From assembly GCA_902613175.1 (NCBI GenBank), contig CACMGJ010000002.1, positions 1 to 64,000 of the forward strand: 64,000 bases of DNA. The letters are read 5' to 3'. The DNA comes from Halieaceae bacterium. GTDB taxonomy: Bacteria > Pseudomonadota > Gammaproteobacteria > Pseudomonadales > Halieaceae. Position 1 is the stretch's first letter, and every line of letters starts with the position of its first letter. This document shows positions 26,005-35,008 of this stretch, piece by piece. Below the pieces are notes generated by a model that was not told the origin of the DNA, searched no databases, and saw only the letters and a list, made by a program, of their open reading frames with translations. A program made the position numbers and the translations under genes.

Positions 26005-27130
26005 TTCAGTACCGCCCGTTTCAGCAGACCAGCTCATCAGCGAGTTCCGTCACGGTGAAATGGTTTTGTTGGTGCTTGATCAGAGTGACGGCGAGCAGAC
26101 AGCCGTCGTTGCTATGGCAGCTGAATACTGTAAGGCCGAACATGTGACATTCATGGCGCGCCAAGCACGGGGGTTGGTGAGCCTGGCCCTGACTGAGGAG
26201 CTTTGCGAGCAGCTAAACTTACCACCTATGGTCGATCCTGCCACTTCGGGCGCAGTGAAGCTCTCTATTGAGGCGAGCGCAGGCATCGATACAGGCATCT
26301 CTGCGGCAGATCGTGCACACACGGTTCGAGTGGCAGTGGCACCTGACGCCAAGCCCTCGGATTTGGTGCAGCCAGGTCATATATTCCCGGTGGCTACGCT
26401 CACGGGCGGGGTGCTGATTAGAACCGGGGCCGCAGAAGCAGGTGTCGATTTGGCAACGCTCTCGGGTTTAACGCCCGCAGCCGTATTTGCCGAGGTGTTG
26501 GATGCGAACGGTGATCTTGCGAACGCCGCTGCTTTGGTCGACTTCGCGGATAAATATGATCTTACGGTTGGACGCGTTACGGAACTTGTTGATTACCGTT
26601 TAAATCATTATCGAACCGTCGATCTGATTCGCAGTGGCACCATCACGACACGCCATGGTGATTTCATGCTGTCGGTTTACCAGGAGAGCACGCAAGGCCA
26701 TGTTCACATGGCGCTCAGTGTCGGTGATATCCATGTCGACACACCGACCTTGGTTCGTGTGCACACAACGGCATCCATGCGTGATCTCTTGTCCGTGACA
26801 TCCACTGTGCAAGTCTCTTGGTCGATTCAAGATAGCCTTAGTCGCGTTGCCGCAGAGGGAAGCGGTGTGGTGGTTCTCATTAACAAAGAAGAAACCGATG
26901 CTGATTTATTAACTCAGGTGGACGCTGTGCTCGGCGCTGATTTGCCGGATGATTCGCAGCAACGGAGCGTTGGCTATTCGCAGGTAGGTATGGGCGCGCA
27001 AATTTTACGTGATTTGGGTGTTGGCAAAATTCGACTTATGGGTGCACCCGTGAAGTACAATGCGCTCGAAGGCTTCGGACTCGAAGTCGTTGAGTTTGTG
27101 GAGCCAGGGGCTGTAGCCTCGGGGCAGTGA
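25997..27130 (+). CDS. RibBA homologue with eroded active sites
   Basis: A protein of 377 residues laid out like RibBA: a DHBP-synthase-like half (1-200) and a GTP-cyclohydrolase-II-like half (205-365). Fold markers remain (GISAADRAHTVR, PGHIFPV, GVDLATLSG; later GAQILRDLGVGKIRLM). Key residues do not. The acidic loop expected as DDEDRENEGD reads LDQSDGEQTA near residue 28. The catalytic His of GHTEA is Ala145 in GAAEA. In the second half the three zinc cysteines expected after VRVH are absent (VHTTASMRD). Known: proteins with only the second half eroded occur as monofunctional DHBP synthases. Inference: this copy may lack both activities and serve a structural or regulatory role, with functional ribB/ribA elsewhere. 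No frameshift is present. Confidence 0.8.
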   Translation: MIDSVPPVSADQLISEFRHGEMVLLVLDQSDGEQTAVVAMAAEYCKAEHVTFMARQARGLVSLALTEELCEQLNLPPMVDPATSGAVKLSIEASAGIDTGISAADRAHTVRVAVAPDAKPSDLVQPGHIFPVATLTGGVLIRTGAAEAGVDLATLSGLTPAAVFAEVLDANGDLANAAALVDFADKYDLTVGRVTELVDYRLNHYRTVDLIRSGTITTRHGDFMLSVYQESTQGHVHMALSVGDIHVDTPTLVRVHTTASMRDLLSVTSTVQVSWSIQDSLSRVAAEGSGVVVLINKEETDADLLTQVDAVLGADLPDDSQQRSVGYSQVGMGAQILRDLGVGKIRLMGAPVKYNALEGFGLEVVEFVEPGAVASGQ

Positions 27131-27142
27131 GGAGAAAAAGGT

Positions 27143-27625
27143 ATGGCGTCAAATACAATTGCGACGACTGAGGGTCAGCTCAGTGGCGTTTCTGGGCGGT
27201 TTACGCTGGTTGTTGGCCGGTGGAATAGTTTTGTTGTAGAGCATCTACTCGAAGGCGCGATCGATACGCTCAAGCGTCATGGCATCAGCGAAGATCAACT
27301 GCACATTGTCAGAGCGCCGGGTGCCTTTGAAATACCGATGGTGTGTCAGGTGGTGGCAAAGCGTGGTGATTGCGACGCGATTATTGCGCTCGGCGCCGTT
27401 ATTCGCGGTGGTACCCCTCACTTTGAGCATGTCGCTGGAGAATGCACCAAAGGCATAGCGCAGGTGTCACTGGATTCGGGTGTTCCTATTGCTTTTGGCG
27501 TGCTCACGGTTGATTCGATTGAGCAAGCAATCGAACGCTCTGGCACGAAAGCCGGCAACAAAGGCGCTGAGGCGGCCATGAGTGCGCTTGAGATGGTAAG
27601 CCTTCTGGGTGTGTTGAAAAGCTAA
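27143..27625 (+). CDS. ribH: 6,7-dimethyl-8-ribityllumazine synthase
   Basis: A protein of 160 residues, normal length, with [48 protein letters not shown] (containing the catalytic His) and [23 protein letters not shown]. It condenses the ribityl-uracil and butanone phosphate to lumazine, the substrate of RibE. A GGAG site precedes the ATG. Its stop and the nusB start share a base (TAATG). Confidence 0.97.
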   Translation: MASNTIATTEGQLSGVSGRFTLVVGRWNSFVVEHLLEGAIDTLKRHGISEDQLHIVRAPGAFEIPMVCQVVAKRGDCDAIIALGAVIRGGTPHFEHVAGECTKGIAQVSLDSGVPIAFGVLTVDSIEQAIERSGTKAGNKGAEAAMSALEMVSLLGVLKS

Positions 27626-28068
27626 TGACCTCAATTAATGTGCTCGCCGCTCAACGTCGACGAGCTCGTCACTTTTGTATCCAAGCGCTGTATCAGTGGT
27701 CAATGACCGGGGCGACGGCTTCGTCTATTGAGGCAGAGTTCCGCACTGACAATGACTTCACCAACGTCGATACTAAATATTTCAATGAAATGTTGGTCGG
27801 TATCACTCGCCGGGTCGAAGAGCTTGATGGCATCTTTTCGCCGTTCCTCGATCGCGAGCTCGATGTGCTCGATTGCATTTCACGTAATTTGCTTCGACTC
27901 GGCACGTTTGAGTTGTTAGATCGGATTGATGTACCTGCGAAGGTCACACTGAATGAGACGGTTGCGCTCGCAAAAAAGTTTGGTGCGACTGACTCCTATC
28001 GCTACGTCAATGGTGTGCTGGATCAAGTTGGATTGAAGCTGCGCGCGCAAGAGCTGGCTGGGCACTAA
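27625..28068 (+). CDS. nusB: Transcription antitermination factor NusB
   Basis: A protein of 147 residues, all helical, with RRARHFCIQALYQW at the start and VPAKVTLNETVALAKKFGATDSYRYVNGVLD near the end, the family signature. NusB with S10 (NusE) binds boxA RNA and prevents termination in rRNA operons. It is translationally coupled to ribH, a conserved arrangement. Confidence 0.97.
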   Translation: MTSINVLAAQRRRARHFCIQALYQWSMTGATASSIEAEFRTDNDFTNVDTKYFNEMLVGITRRVEELDGIFSPFLDRELDVLDCISRNLLRLGTFELLDRIDVPAKVTLNETVALAKKFGATDSYRYVNGVLDQVGLKLRAQELAGH

Positions 28069-28078
28069 CGTAGCCGTT

Positions 28079-29002
28079 TTGGGTGAGTTCGATGTCATCT
28101 CTCGCTATTTCTCTTCTCTTGGCTCGGGAGAATTTGTCGATCTTTCGGTAGGTGACGACGCCGCTGCGCTAACCGTCCCTCCTAACTCGGAATTGATTGT
28201 CTCAACCGACAGCTCGGTGCTTGATACTCACTTCACTGATGACGTGTTCCCTGAAGATATTGGCTATAAAGCGGTCGCATCGGCGGTGAGTGATCTAGCA
28301 GCAATGGGAGCTGAACCACTCGGTATGACGCTGGCGCTGACTATGGCCTCAGTCGATGATCTATGGCTACACGGGCTCTCGCAAGGACTGACACGTGCCT
28401 GTCATGAATATAGTTTGCCTTTGGTGGGTGGTGACACCACTCGAGGTCCTCTGTCGCTTACGCTCACTGTGATGGGCTTCTGTCCTCGCAAGGAAAAGCT
28501 GTTGCGGTCGGAGGCGAGGGTAGGGGACAAGATTTGCGTGAGCGGTTGTCTGGGTGACGCGGCATTCGGTCTCGCTGTCCTGCAAGGCCAGTACCGTGGA
28601 TTAGAGCTCGACTTTGATGATCGGGAGTACCTTGTCAGTCGGTTTACCCATCCAACAGCCCGGCTCGACTTGGGTCGCCAGCTTCGACAACGGGCAACGA
28701 GTTGTATCGATCTGTCCGATGGGTTGCTCCAGGATGCTACGCATGTGGCCAACGCTAGCGGCGTTCGCTTTAGTATTCACTCTGCCGCCGTTCCGCTTTC
28801 GACAGCGCTGGTGTCAGCTGTGGGTGAAGCGCAGGCGCTCGAATATGCGCTTAGCGGTGGAGAGGACTATGAGCTACTTTTTACCCTGCCGCCTGATCGG
28901 GATGTTCCCGACGAGGTTACCGTCATAGGAACCGTCGAAGCAGGTGAGGGTGTTTATTGCGATATCATGTCGCGGGAGCAAGGCTATGAACATTTCCACT
29001 GA
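28079..29002 (+). CDS. thiL: Thiamine-monophosphate kinase
   Basis: A protein of 307 residues that phosphorylates thiamine phosphate to the active diphosphate. It has GEFDVISRYF at the start, the metal/ATP motif VGDDAAAL, STDSSV, SDLAAMGAEPLG and GGDTTRGPLSLT near residue 116, then a C-terminal DLSDGLLQDATHVA and SGGEDYELLFT. The only start fitting the family is TTG at 28079, ten bases after nusB; it has no good ribosome site and may rely on coupling. It overlaps pgpA by 17 bases. Confidence 0.95.
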   Translation: MGEFDVISRYFSSLGSGEFVDLSVGDDAAALTVPPNSELIVSTDSSVLDTHFTDDVFPEDIGYKAVASAVSDLAAMGAEPLGMTLALTMASVDDLWLHGLSQGLTRACHEYSLPLVGGDTTRGPLSLTLTVMGFCPRKEKLLRSEARVGDKICVSGCLGDAAFGLAVLQGQYRGLELDFDDREYLVSRFTHPTARLDLGRQLRQRATSCIDLSDGLLQDATHVANASGVRFSIHSAAVPLSTALVSAVGEAQALEYALSGGEDYELLFTLPPDRDVPDEVTVIGTVEAGEGVYCDIMSREQGYEHFH

Positions 29003-29489
29003 AGCCGGTCGACTACCGGTGTTAGTCGCTACCTTTTTTTGGGCAGGCTTCTCGCCGGTGGCGCCTGGCACAGTGGGTAGTCTCGCGGCATTGCCGCTGG
29101 CTTTTGCACTTCTGCATATGGATATCGTCGTAGCGACCTCAATAGTTGTTGGTCTCTACTTTTTGGGTCTTTGGTCGGCGAACCACCTGGAGAAAGTCTT
29201 GGGGCAGCACGACGCCCAGATGATTGTGATTGATGAGGCAGTTGGCGTATGCGTGAGTGCCTTGCTACTTAGCTGGTGGTTTCTGGGTGTGGCTGATCCC
29301 TATTTGCTACTGCTGCTCAGCTTTTTGAGCTTTCGCTTGTTTGATGTCCTAAAGCCATGGCCCATCGGTTGGATCGATCGGGCAGTTGGTGGTGGGTTTG
29401 GTGTGATGATCGATGATTTAGTTGCAGCGTTGATGGGAGTCTTAGCCGTCGCAGGTAGCTATTTCATCCTACTACTCTCCTCGATCTGA
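28986..29489 (+). CDS. pgpA: Phosphatidylglycerophosphatase A
   Basis: A protein of 167 residues of the inner membrane. Conserved features are FSPVAPGTVGSLAALPL near residue 20, VIDEAVGV near 81 and the C-terminal PWPIGWIDRAVGGGFGVMIDDLVAA with conserved Asp residues; four hydrophobic segments. It dephosphorylates phosphatidylglycerol phosphate. The ATG at 28986 sits inside the end of thiL with a GGAGCAAGG ribosome site upstream; the frame is open further up. nusB-thiL-pgpA is a conserved cluster. Confidence 0.95.
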   Translation: MNISTEAGRLPVLVATFFWAGFSPVAPGTVGSLAALPLAFALLHMDIVVATSIVVGLYFLGLWSANHLEKVLGQHDAQMIVIDEAVGVCVSALLLSWWFLGVADPYLLLLLSFLSFRLFDVLKPWPIGWIDRAVGGGFGVMIDDLVAALMGVLAVAGSYFILLLSSI

Positions 29490-29545
29490 AAAAGCGTATC
29501 AGCGTTGATCTAACTTCAGTGAGTTAACGGCGAGCGGCGGTCGCT

Positions 29546-30391
29546 TTAAAAGAAGCGGTGCACCATGAGGTGACCCAGCTGCTTGAGCTCCGATGCTGCA
29601 TCACCAAATTCATTCAGTGCCTCTAAGGCCTCGGAGAGCAACGTTTCCGCATAGTCTCGTGCGCCCTCGATGCCCATTGAGGCAACATAGGTCGACTTCT
29701 CGGCATCGATGTCTTTACCGGCTGTCTTCCCAAGCTCTTCGGATGTTGCGGTCACATCGAGGACGTCGTCCATCACTTGAAATGCGAGCCCGATCCGCTG
29801 TGCAAAGATACTGAGCGATACTTGCTGTGCGTCAGTTGCATTCGCACAGATTGCGCCCGCTACTACAGAAGCTTCAATGAGGGCGCCGGTTTTTCGCGCG
29901 TGGACTTGGGCAAGTTCGACCGGAGCGAGTGATTGGCCTTCCGCTGCAATGTCCATGGCTTGACCGCCCACCATCCCATCGAACCCCACCGACTTGCTGA
30001 GCAACTTAACGAGTCGAACTTGTTGCAGTGGCGCTAGGTCGGGTGTGTCGACAACCCACTCAAAAGCGAGGGCCTGTAGCCCGTCGCCGACGAGAATGGC
30101 TGTGGCCTCGTCATAGGCTTTGTGGACTGTAGGCTTTCCGCGCCGCAGGTCGTCATTGTCCATTGATGGGAGATCATCGTGAATCAGGGAGTAGGTATGG
30201 AGAAACTCGATGGCCTCACCCGCTCTGGCGGCTGAGGGTAGCTCGCAACCGGCAACTACCGCAGAGGTCACTCTGCATAAACGGCTACGAAGCTGTTTGC
30301 CCGGGCTGGATAGCGCGTAGGTCAGCGCCTCATTGAGACGCGCGTCACTGCATTCGATAGGGGAGGACAGTTTGCGACCTGATGTATCCAT
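29546..30391 (-). CDS. ispA: Geranyl/farnesyl diphosphate synthase
   Basis: A protein of 281 residues. The first Asp-rich motif is DDLPSMDNDDLRRG near residue 73 and the second DDVLDVT near 206, with GKQLRSRL near 31 and a basic segment LRRGKPT. It makes farnesyl diphosphate from C5 units for quinones, undecaprenyl and other isoprenoids. Together with xseB and dxs on the same strand it forms the conserved xseB-ispA-dxs group. Slightly shorter than E. coli IspA (299) at the C-terminus. Confidence 0.96.
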   Translation of the reverse strand: MDTSGRKLSSPIECSDARLNEALTYALSSPGKQLRSRLCRVTSAVVAGCELPSAARAGEAIEFLHTYSLIHDDLPSMDNDDLRRGKPTVHKAYDEATAILVGDGLQALAFEWVVDTPDLAPLQQVRLVKLLSKSVGFDGMVGGQAMDIAAEGQSLAPVELAQVHARKTGALIEASVVAGAICANATDAQQVSLSIFAQRIGLAFQVMDDVLDVTATSEELGKTAGKDIDAEKSTYVASMGIEGARDYAETLLSEALEALNEFGDAASELKQLGHLMVHRFF

Positions 30392-30406
30392 CTGGGTGTC
30401 TCTATC

Positions 30407-30613
30407 CTAGCTTTCAGTATTGCTCGATACGGTCTCGATTCGCTGTTCAGCCTGCTCGAGCGCCTTCTGCGCCGCTCGCGCAATTTTCATCCCGGATTCA
30501 TAGACAGCCAGCGCATCCTCGAGCTCGATTGATGGGTCTTCAAGCCGTTTGACTAGTGCTGAAAGTTTGTCAATTTGTTCACTGAGTTTTTTATCGCTCG
30601 TTTTGTCGCTCAT
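30407..30613 (-). CDS. xseB: Exodeoxyribonuclease VII small subunit
   Basis: Sixty-eight residues with the family helix LSEQIDKLSALVKRLEDPSIELEDALAVYESG (in part) and a C-terminal coiled helix KALEQAEQRI. It assists XseA in degrading single-stranded DNA. Its ATG overlaps the dxs stop by four bases (ATGA), and ispA follows 15 bases on. The N-terminus is Lys/Ser-rich. Confidence 0.94.
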   Translation of the reverse strand: MSDKTSDKKLSEQIDKLSALVKRLEDPSIELEDALAVYESGMKIARAAQKALEQAEQRIETVSSNTES

Positions 30614-32529
30614 GATGCCACCGCAGTCCTCGCTGCGCTGAGTTTACCGTGGCTTGCACCGGCTTTGGACAAAATATCATCACAGCTCAGACCTGCATCA
30701 GCGCGGGTCTCGCTTTGGTTGGCATGATCGATAAATCGATCTTCAATTGCCACATGACGAATCTCGATATCCAAGCCTTGCTCGGTGAGGAATTCAGCGA
30801 CCGCACTTCCCGCACCGCCGGCAACAACATTCTCTTCAACCGTGATCAATAGGGAGTGTGTCTTTGCAAGCTCACAAATCAGGTCGGTATCGAGCGGCTT
30901 TACCCATCGCATATCGGCAACGGTTGCATTGAGCGTCTCGGCTGCTTTTTCTGCTTCGGACAGCAGCACGCCGAAGTTGAGAATCGCAATGTCACGGCCT
31001 TCTCTTACGATTTGCCCTTTGCCAATCTCAACACCGGTGAGCTCGGGTTCAATACGTACACCGATACCTTCTCCACGAGGGTACCTGACCGCTGAGGGAC
31101 CCTTGTGATTGTAAGCGCTCACTAACATCTGACGGCAGTCGTTTTCGTTGCTGGGGGCCGCGATGATGAGGTTGGGTATGCAGCGCATGTAACTCAAATC
31201 AAAGGCGCCGTGATGAGTGGCTCCGTCTTGACCCACCAAACCAGCACGATCGATGGCGAAGGTGACATCTAAATTTTGTAGAGCTACATCGTGGATCAAT
31301 TGATCATAGCCGCGTTGTAAAAACGTAGAGTAGATAGCAACAACAGGTTTCAGCCCATCGCAGGCCATACCGGCTGCGAGCGTCACCGCATGCTGCTCGG
31401 CAATGGCCACATCGTAGTATCGGTCAGGATAGTTAGCTGCAAAGTTCACCATGCCTGAGCCTTCGCACATGGCAGGTGTGATTCCAGCCAGCAGCGGGTC
31501 AACCTCTGCGGTATCACAAAGCCACTGACCAAATACATCTTGGTATTTGGGTGGTTTTGGTGCTGCTGGTGACGCCTTCGCTACTTCTTTTTTGGGTTCG
31601 ATTTTACCCAGTGCGTGGTAACCAACAGGGTCCTCCTCCGCAGGGGTGAAGCCCTTGCCTTTGATCGTACGAATATGAAGGATCTGGGGGCCGTTCAGCG
31701 ATGAGACACGCTTAAGCACTTCAACCAGTGACGGCAGGTCATGGCCGTCTAGTGGTCCGATGTAGTGCCAACCCAGTTCTTCAAACAGTGTGCCGGGAGC
31801 GACCATGCCTTTCATATGCTCTTCCGTGCGCTTCGCTAAATCCCAGGCAGGTTTCACGTGCTCCAACAGCTTTTTCGATGTCTCTCTCAGGGTTAGGTAG
31901 GTTTGAGTTGCCCAAATTCTGGCGAAATAGCTCGCGAGGCCACCCGTATTGTGACCGATAGACATCTGGTTGTCGTTGAGAATTACCAGCATGTTGGGGC
32001 GCTCGTGCCCAGCATGTGCCAGTGCCTCAAAAGCCATACCGCCGGTAATCGCACCGTCCCCGATAACGGCAACAACTTTGCGATTAATGCCTTGCTGTCT
32101 TACTGCCAGTGCCATGCCCATCGCAGCTGAAATACTGGTAGATGAATGGCCGACACCAAAGGTATCGAACTCGCTCTCGCTCCGCTTGGGAAAGCCGCTT
32201 AATCCACCCTTTTGTCGCATGGATCCCATGCGGTCTCTTCGGCCCGTGAGTACTTTGTGTGGGTAGCATTGGTGGCCCACGTCCCAAACAATACGGTCGT
32301 TCGGAGTATCAAAGACGTGGTGCAGGGCAACCGTTAACTCTACAACGCCCAACCCTGCGCCGAAGTGACCACCCGTGGATGACACTGAATAGAGAAGAAA
32401 CTCCCGTAACTCATTGGCGAGCGTCACGAGCTCGTCGCTACTAAGGGCGCTGATATCCTCGCGCACGGCGTCGATGCGGTCTAAGACCGGTGTCTGTGGT
32501 GCCGTTATTGGAAGCTGATCAAAATTCAT
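30610..32529 (-). CDS. dxs: 1-deoxy-D-xylulose-5-phosphate synthase
   Basis: A protein of 639 residues, first enzyme of the MEP isoprenoid pathway. The thiamine diphosphate motif GDGAITGGMAFEAL ... NDNQMSI spans residues 152-185. The transketolase-like pyrimidine-binding domain starts near 325, with AIAEQHAVTLAAG and DRAGLVGQDGATHHGAFD. The C-terminal domain runs from about 500. It uses pyruvate and glyceraldehyde phosphate. Start MNFDQLPI. It is the first gene of dxs-xseB-ispA on this strand. Confidence 0.97.
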   Translation of the reverse strand: MNFDQLPITAPQTPVLDRIDAVREDISALSSDELVTLANELREFLLYSVSSTGGHFGAGLGVVELTVALHHVFDTPNDRIVWDVGHQCYPHKVLTGRRDRMGSMRQKGGLSGFPKRSESEFDTFGVGHSSTSISAAMGMALAVRQQGINRKVVAVIGDGAITGGMAFEALAHAGHERPNMLVILNDNQMSIGHNTGGLASYFARIWATQTYLTLRETSKKLLEHVKPAWDLAKRTEEHMKGMVAPGTLFEELGWHYIGPLDGHDLPSLVEVLKRVSSLNGPQILHIRTIKGKGFTPAEEDPVGYHALGKIEPKKEVAKASPAAPKPPKYQDVFGQWLCDTAEVDPLLAGITPAMCEGSGMVNFAANYPDRYYDVAIAEQHAVTLAAGMACDGLKPVVAIYSTFLQRGYDQLIHDVALQNLDVTFAIDRAGLVGQDGATHHGAFDLSYMRCIPNLIIAAPSNENDCRQMLVSAYNHKGPSAVRYPRGEGIGVRIEPELTGVEIGKGQIVREGRDIAILNFGVLLSEAEKAAETLNATVADMRWVKPLDTDLICELAKTHSLLITVEENVVAGGAGSAVAEFLTEQGLDIEIRHVAIEDRFIDHANQSETRADAGLSCDDILSKAGASHGKLSAARTAVAS

Positions 32530-32644
32530 TTTGACACTATACCCGTAAATTATTTTTTACGCTCGTTTGACAGTGCAGAATACTTCTCCGTCAACAACTG
32601 AGGACCGTCTTTTCCATTCCATTGCCATCTGGCCAGAGGCAGCC

Positions 32645-33031
32645 TTAGATATCAAATTGCTTCCGCAGGCGCTCAAGGGCTTTGCGCTGATGCTTTCCAG
32701 GTTTTTGTGTGGGTCGTGCGACAGCGCCGCCTGCGGCTTTCCTAGCTTTTGCCTCTCGCTCCCGCTTTTCGATACTACCTGCGGTCTCCTCGTAGAGTTC
32801 GCGAGCTACTGGTGCCGGTCCTCGTTGCGCACTCAAGCCCAGCACGACGACTTCTTTTTCATCCCAGCCCTGTTTGATGACTAAGGTTTCACCAACAGAG
32901 ATCTCTCGTGACACTTTGACTCGCTGCCCATCCAAGTGAACCTTCCCTCCCTCAATGGCTGTTTTGGCAATCGATCGTGTTTTAAAAAAGCGGGCCGCCC
33001 AAAGCCACTTGTCTACGCGTAAACGACCCAT
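32645..33031 (-). CDS. hslR: S4-domain heat-shock protein HslR
   Basis: A protein of 128 residues with an N-terminal S4 RNA-binding domain (3-67: RVDKWLWAARFFKTRSIA ... GGKVHLDGQRVK) and a basic C-terminus. HslR (Hsp15) recycles 50S subunits carrying a stalled nascent chain. Its ATG and the stop of the HAD gene share a base (TAATG), so the two are coupled, as in E. coli where yrfG precedes hslR. Confidence 0.94.
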   Translation of the reverse strand: MGRLRVDKWLWAARFFKTRSIAKTAIEGGKVHLDGQRVKVSREISVGETLVIKQGWDEKEVVVLGLSAQRGPAPVARELYEETAGSIEKREREAKARKAAGGAVARPTQKPGKHQRKALERLRKQFDI

Positions 33032-33762
33032 TAACCGGCGCCGCCACTGCGCAAGCTCGCATTGAGCTGCTCAAAATCATTTACCGCAAAAGAGGTCACG
33101 GGAATGCGTTTTGGGCGCGTGCTATCCGGGTGGCAAATGGCTATTGATCCCTCGATACCAAAATCGATCGCGGCCGAGAGCACCGCGGGCGAGTCATCGA
33201 AGAAGAGTGTTGAGCCGGCGCTAAACTTCAATTCGTTCTGAAGGTTTCGCCAAAAGTTCGGCGACTCCTTGGCATGACCTAATGTATGACTGCTAATGGT
33301 GCGATCGACCAAATCCGTGATTCCTGTTATCTCGTGTTTCAGGCGCACGATGTCGGGGTCTGCATTGGTCACAATGGTCGACCTAACATCGCTCTCGCGC
33401 AAAGCATGAAGGAATTCTTTGGCAAAGGGTAACCACCGGATCTCGCCCGCATAGGCTCGCGAGTGCTCAATAATGCTGTAGCCGTATTGCTGACTCCAAA
33501 AATCAGTCGAGTACCAATTCAAGGTGCCAGCAACACGCTTGAAAAGCGGTTCAAACCTCGCCACGGTTTGCTCGATGCTGATGTTATGCATTAACGCATA
33601 TTTTTCGTGGATGCGCTGTCCCCAAAAGTCATTATCAAAGGCGAGATCTAGCAGTGTCCCGTCCATGTCCAACAGCACGTGGTCAACTTCTGTCCAATCT
33701 ACCGTTTCAAAATAGGCACCATTACCGGTCTTGTGCGTCATGTGCTGGTAGTCTTCTTTCAT
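33031..33762 (-). CDS. yrfG: HAD-family GMP/IMP nucleotidase YrfG-like
   Basis: A protein of 243 residues of the HAD hydrolase superfamily. Motif I is LLDMDGTLLDLAFDNDFW near residue 31, with the nucleophile Asp. Motif II (Thr in TIVTNAD) is near 127, Lys of motif III near 154, and motif IV FFDDSPAVL near 190. It dephosphorylates purine nucleoside monophosphates. The ATG at 33762 lies two bases inside the divergent cysQ start; M8 or later starts are possible. Upstream in pseudomonads one finds nudE and cysQ; here only cysQ is present. Confidence 0.88.
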   Translation of the reverse strand: MKEDYQHMTHKTGNGAYFETVDWTEVDHVLLDMDGTLLDLAFDNDFWGQRIHEKYALMHNISIEQTVARFEPLFKRVAGTLNWYSTDFWSQQYGYSIIEHSRAYAGEIRWLPFAKEFLHALRESDVRSTIVTNADPDIVRLKHEITGITDLVDRTISSHTLGHAKESPNFWRNLQNELKFSAGSTLFFDDSPAVLSAAIDFGIEGSIAICHPDSTRPKRIPVTSFAVNDFEQLNASLRSGGAG

Positions 33763-34666
33763 GTGGTGGCTTCAGTCGAATAAGAATGATAGTTTAAGCG
33801 CTTTTCTGAACGAGCGTGATTTAGAATTCATTCCGCTGCTGACATCGCTGCTAGACATAGTCGATGAGGCAGCTGCTCTTGCTCGCGGTTTTTACGAAAA
33901 AGTCGATGAACTGGAGGTTGTCCGAAAGGGCGATGCCACGCCCCTTACTGACGCAGATACTGCACTCCACCTCCTTCTCTGTAAGCGGTTGGATGCGTTA
34001 TCGCCGGTGATACCGATTCTTTCAGAGGAATCGGAGGGAGCCGACATAGCTGACCGTCTAAGCTGGCCCGCTTGCTGGGTGGTAGACCCACTTGATGGGA
34101 CCAAAGAGTTCATAGAAAAGACTGATCAATTCACCATCAATATCGCACTGGTACTCGATGGGGTATCGGAGTTGGGGTTGATCTCCATTCCCTGTCGCAA
34201 AGAGCATTGGCTAGGCGTGGTCCAGAACGGCGCTGCGGTCTTCCCGGAGGGCGAGGGCCTAAATGGTTCGGTTGTTAACGTACAAGGTCTAACTAGGAGT
34301 AAGCCGCTGGTAATGCTCGCGAGTCACAGGCACTCACCAAAATGCGTTCAGGCACTTTTGGATTGCTTGTCGTCGCATTTTGGTGAGGTAGAGCGTCGCA
34401 ATTCTGGCAGTGCCGTAAAGTTTTGTGAGGTGGCTGCCGGAAACGCGGATGTCTACCCGCGTACCTCCGCGTGTGGCGAGTGGGATGTGGCAGCAGGCGA
34501 TGCTCTGGTTCGTGCGGCAGGAGGTTGCGTCACCAAGTTCGACGGTGAACCGATAAAATACAATCAGCGGTCATCGTTATTGGCTGAGTCATTTATCGCG
34601 GGGGGTGATGCATGTGTTGATTACGCTGCTATTTTTAATGCCCCGGGATTTAGTGACCGAGGTTAG
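33761..34666 (+). CDS. cysQ: 3'(2'),5'-bisphosphate nucleotidase CysQ
   Basis: About 301 residues of the inositol monophosphatase superfamily. Metal-binding motifs are EESEGAD near residue 89, DPLDGTKEFI near 112 and the late GEWDVAAGDALV near 240. It clears 3'-phosphoadenosine 5'-phosphate produced during sulfate assimilation. The start is uncertain: the ATG at 33761 gives a 25-residue N-terminal extension and overlaps the divergent yrfG start in a CATG; no good ribosome site is seen. Confidence 0.93.
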   Translation: MWWLQSNKNDSLSAFLNERDLEFIPLLTSLLDIVDEAAALARGFYEKVDELEVVRKGDATPLTDADTALHLLLCKRLDALSPVIPILSEESEGADIADRLSWPACWVVDPLDGTKEFIEKTDQFTINIALVLDGVSELGLISIPCRKEHWLGVVQNGAAVFPEGEGLNGSVVNVQGLTRSKPLVMLASHRHSPKCVQALLDCLSSHFGEVERRNSGSAVKFCEVAAGNADVYPRTSACGEWDVAAGDALVRAAGGCVTKFDGEPIKYNQRSSLLAESFIAGGDACVDYAAIFNAPGFSDRG

Positions 34667-34773
34667 AGTGCTGAGCTCTGGCAGCTCGCCTGAAACCGCT
34701 AGGAAAATTCGTGCTTGCTTGATAAACAGCAACATGCGTTATTTATAAAAGCTGTGCTTGGGGGAGCATGCGC

Positions 34774-35001
34774 ATGACAACTGAGCTGAATCAGCCTGCT
34801 GCTAACGAGCCAATGACGCCTGAAATGCGATTGTCATTCATGATCGAGCGTCATCGGGCCATCGACCATGAATTGATTGATCTCCAAACGTACCCCTGGG
34901 GTGATCGATTGCTGATTCAGCGCATGAAAAAAGAGAAGCTGCGCCTGCGTGACGGAATCGAGCGCCTCAAAGACGAGTTGATCCCCGATCTGGATGCCTG
35001 A
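34774..35001 (+). CDS. YdcH/DUF465-family small protein
   Basis: Seventy-five residues, mostly one long helical hairpin: PEMRLSFMIERHRAIDHELI, then MKKEKLRLRDGIERLKDEL. This matches the DUF465 (YdcH) family of small coiled proteins of unknown function. The ATG at 34774 has GGGGGAG at a good distance; the in-frame ATG at 34768 lies too close to it. An AT-rich TATTTATAAAA about 25 bases upstream may be a -10 element. Confidence 0.85.
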   Translation: MTTELNQPAANEPMTPEMRLSFMIERHRAIDHELIDLQTYPWGDRLLIQRMKKEKLRLRDGIERLKDELIPDLDA

Positions 35002-35008
35002 AGCTCTG

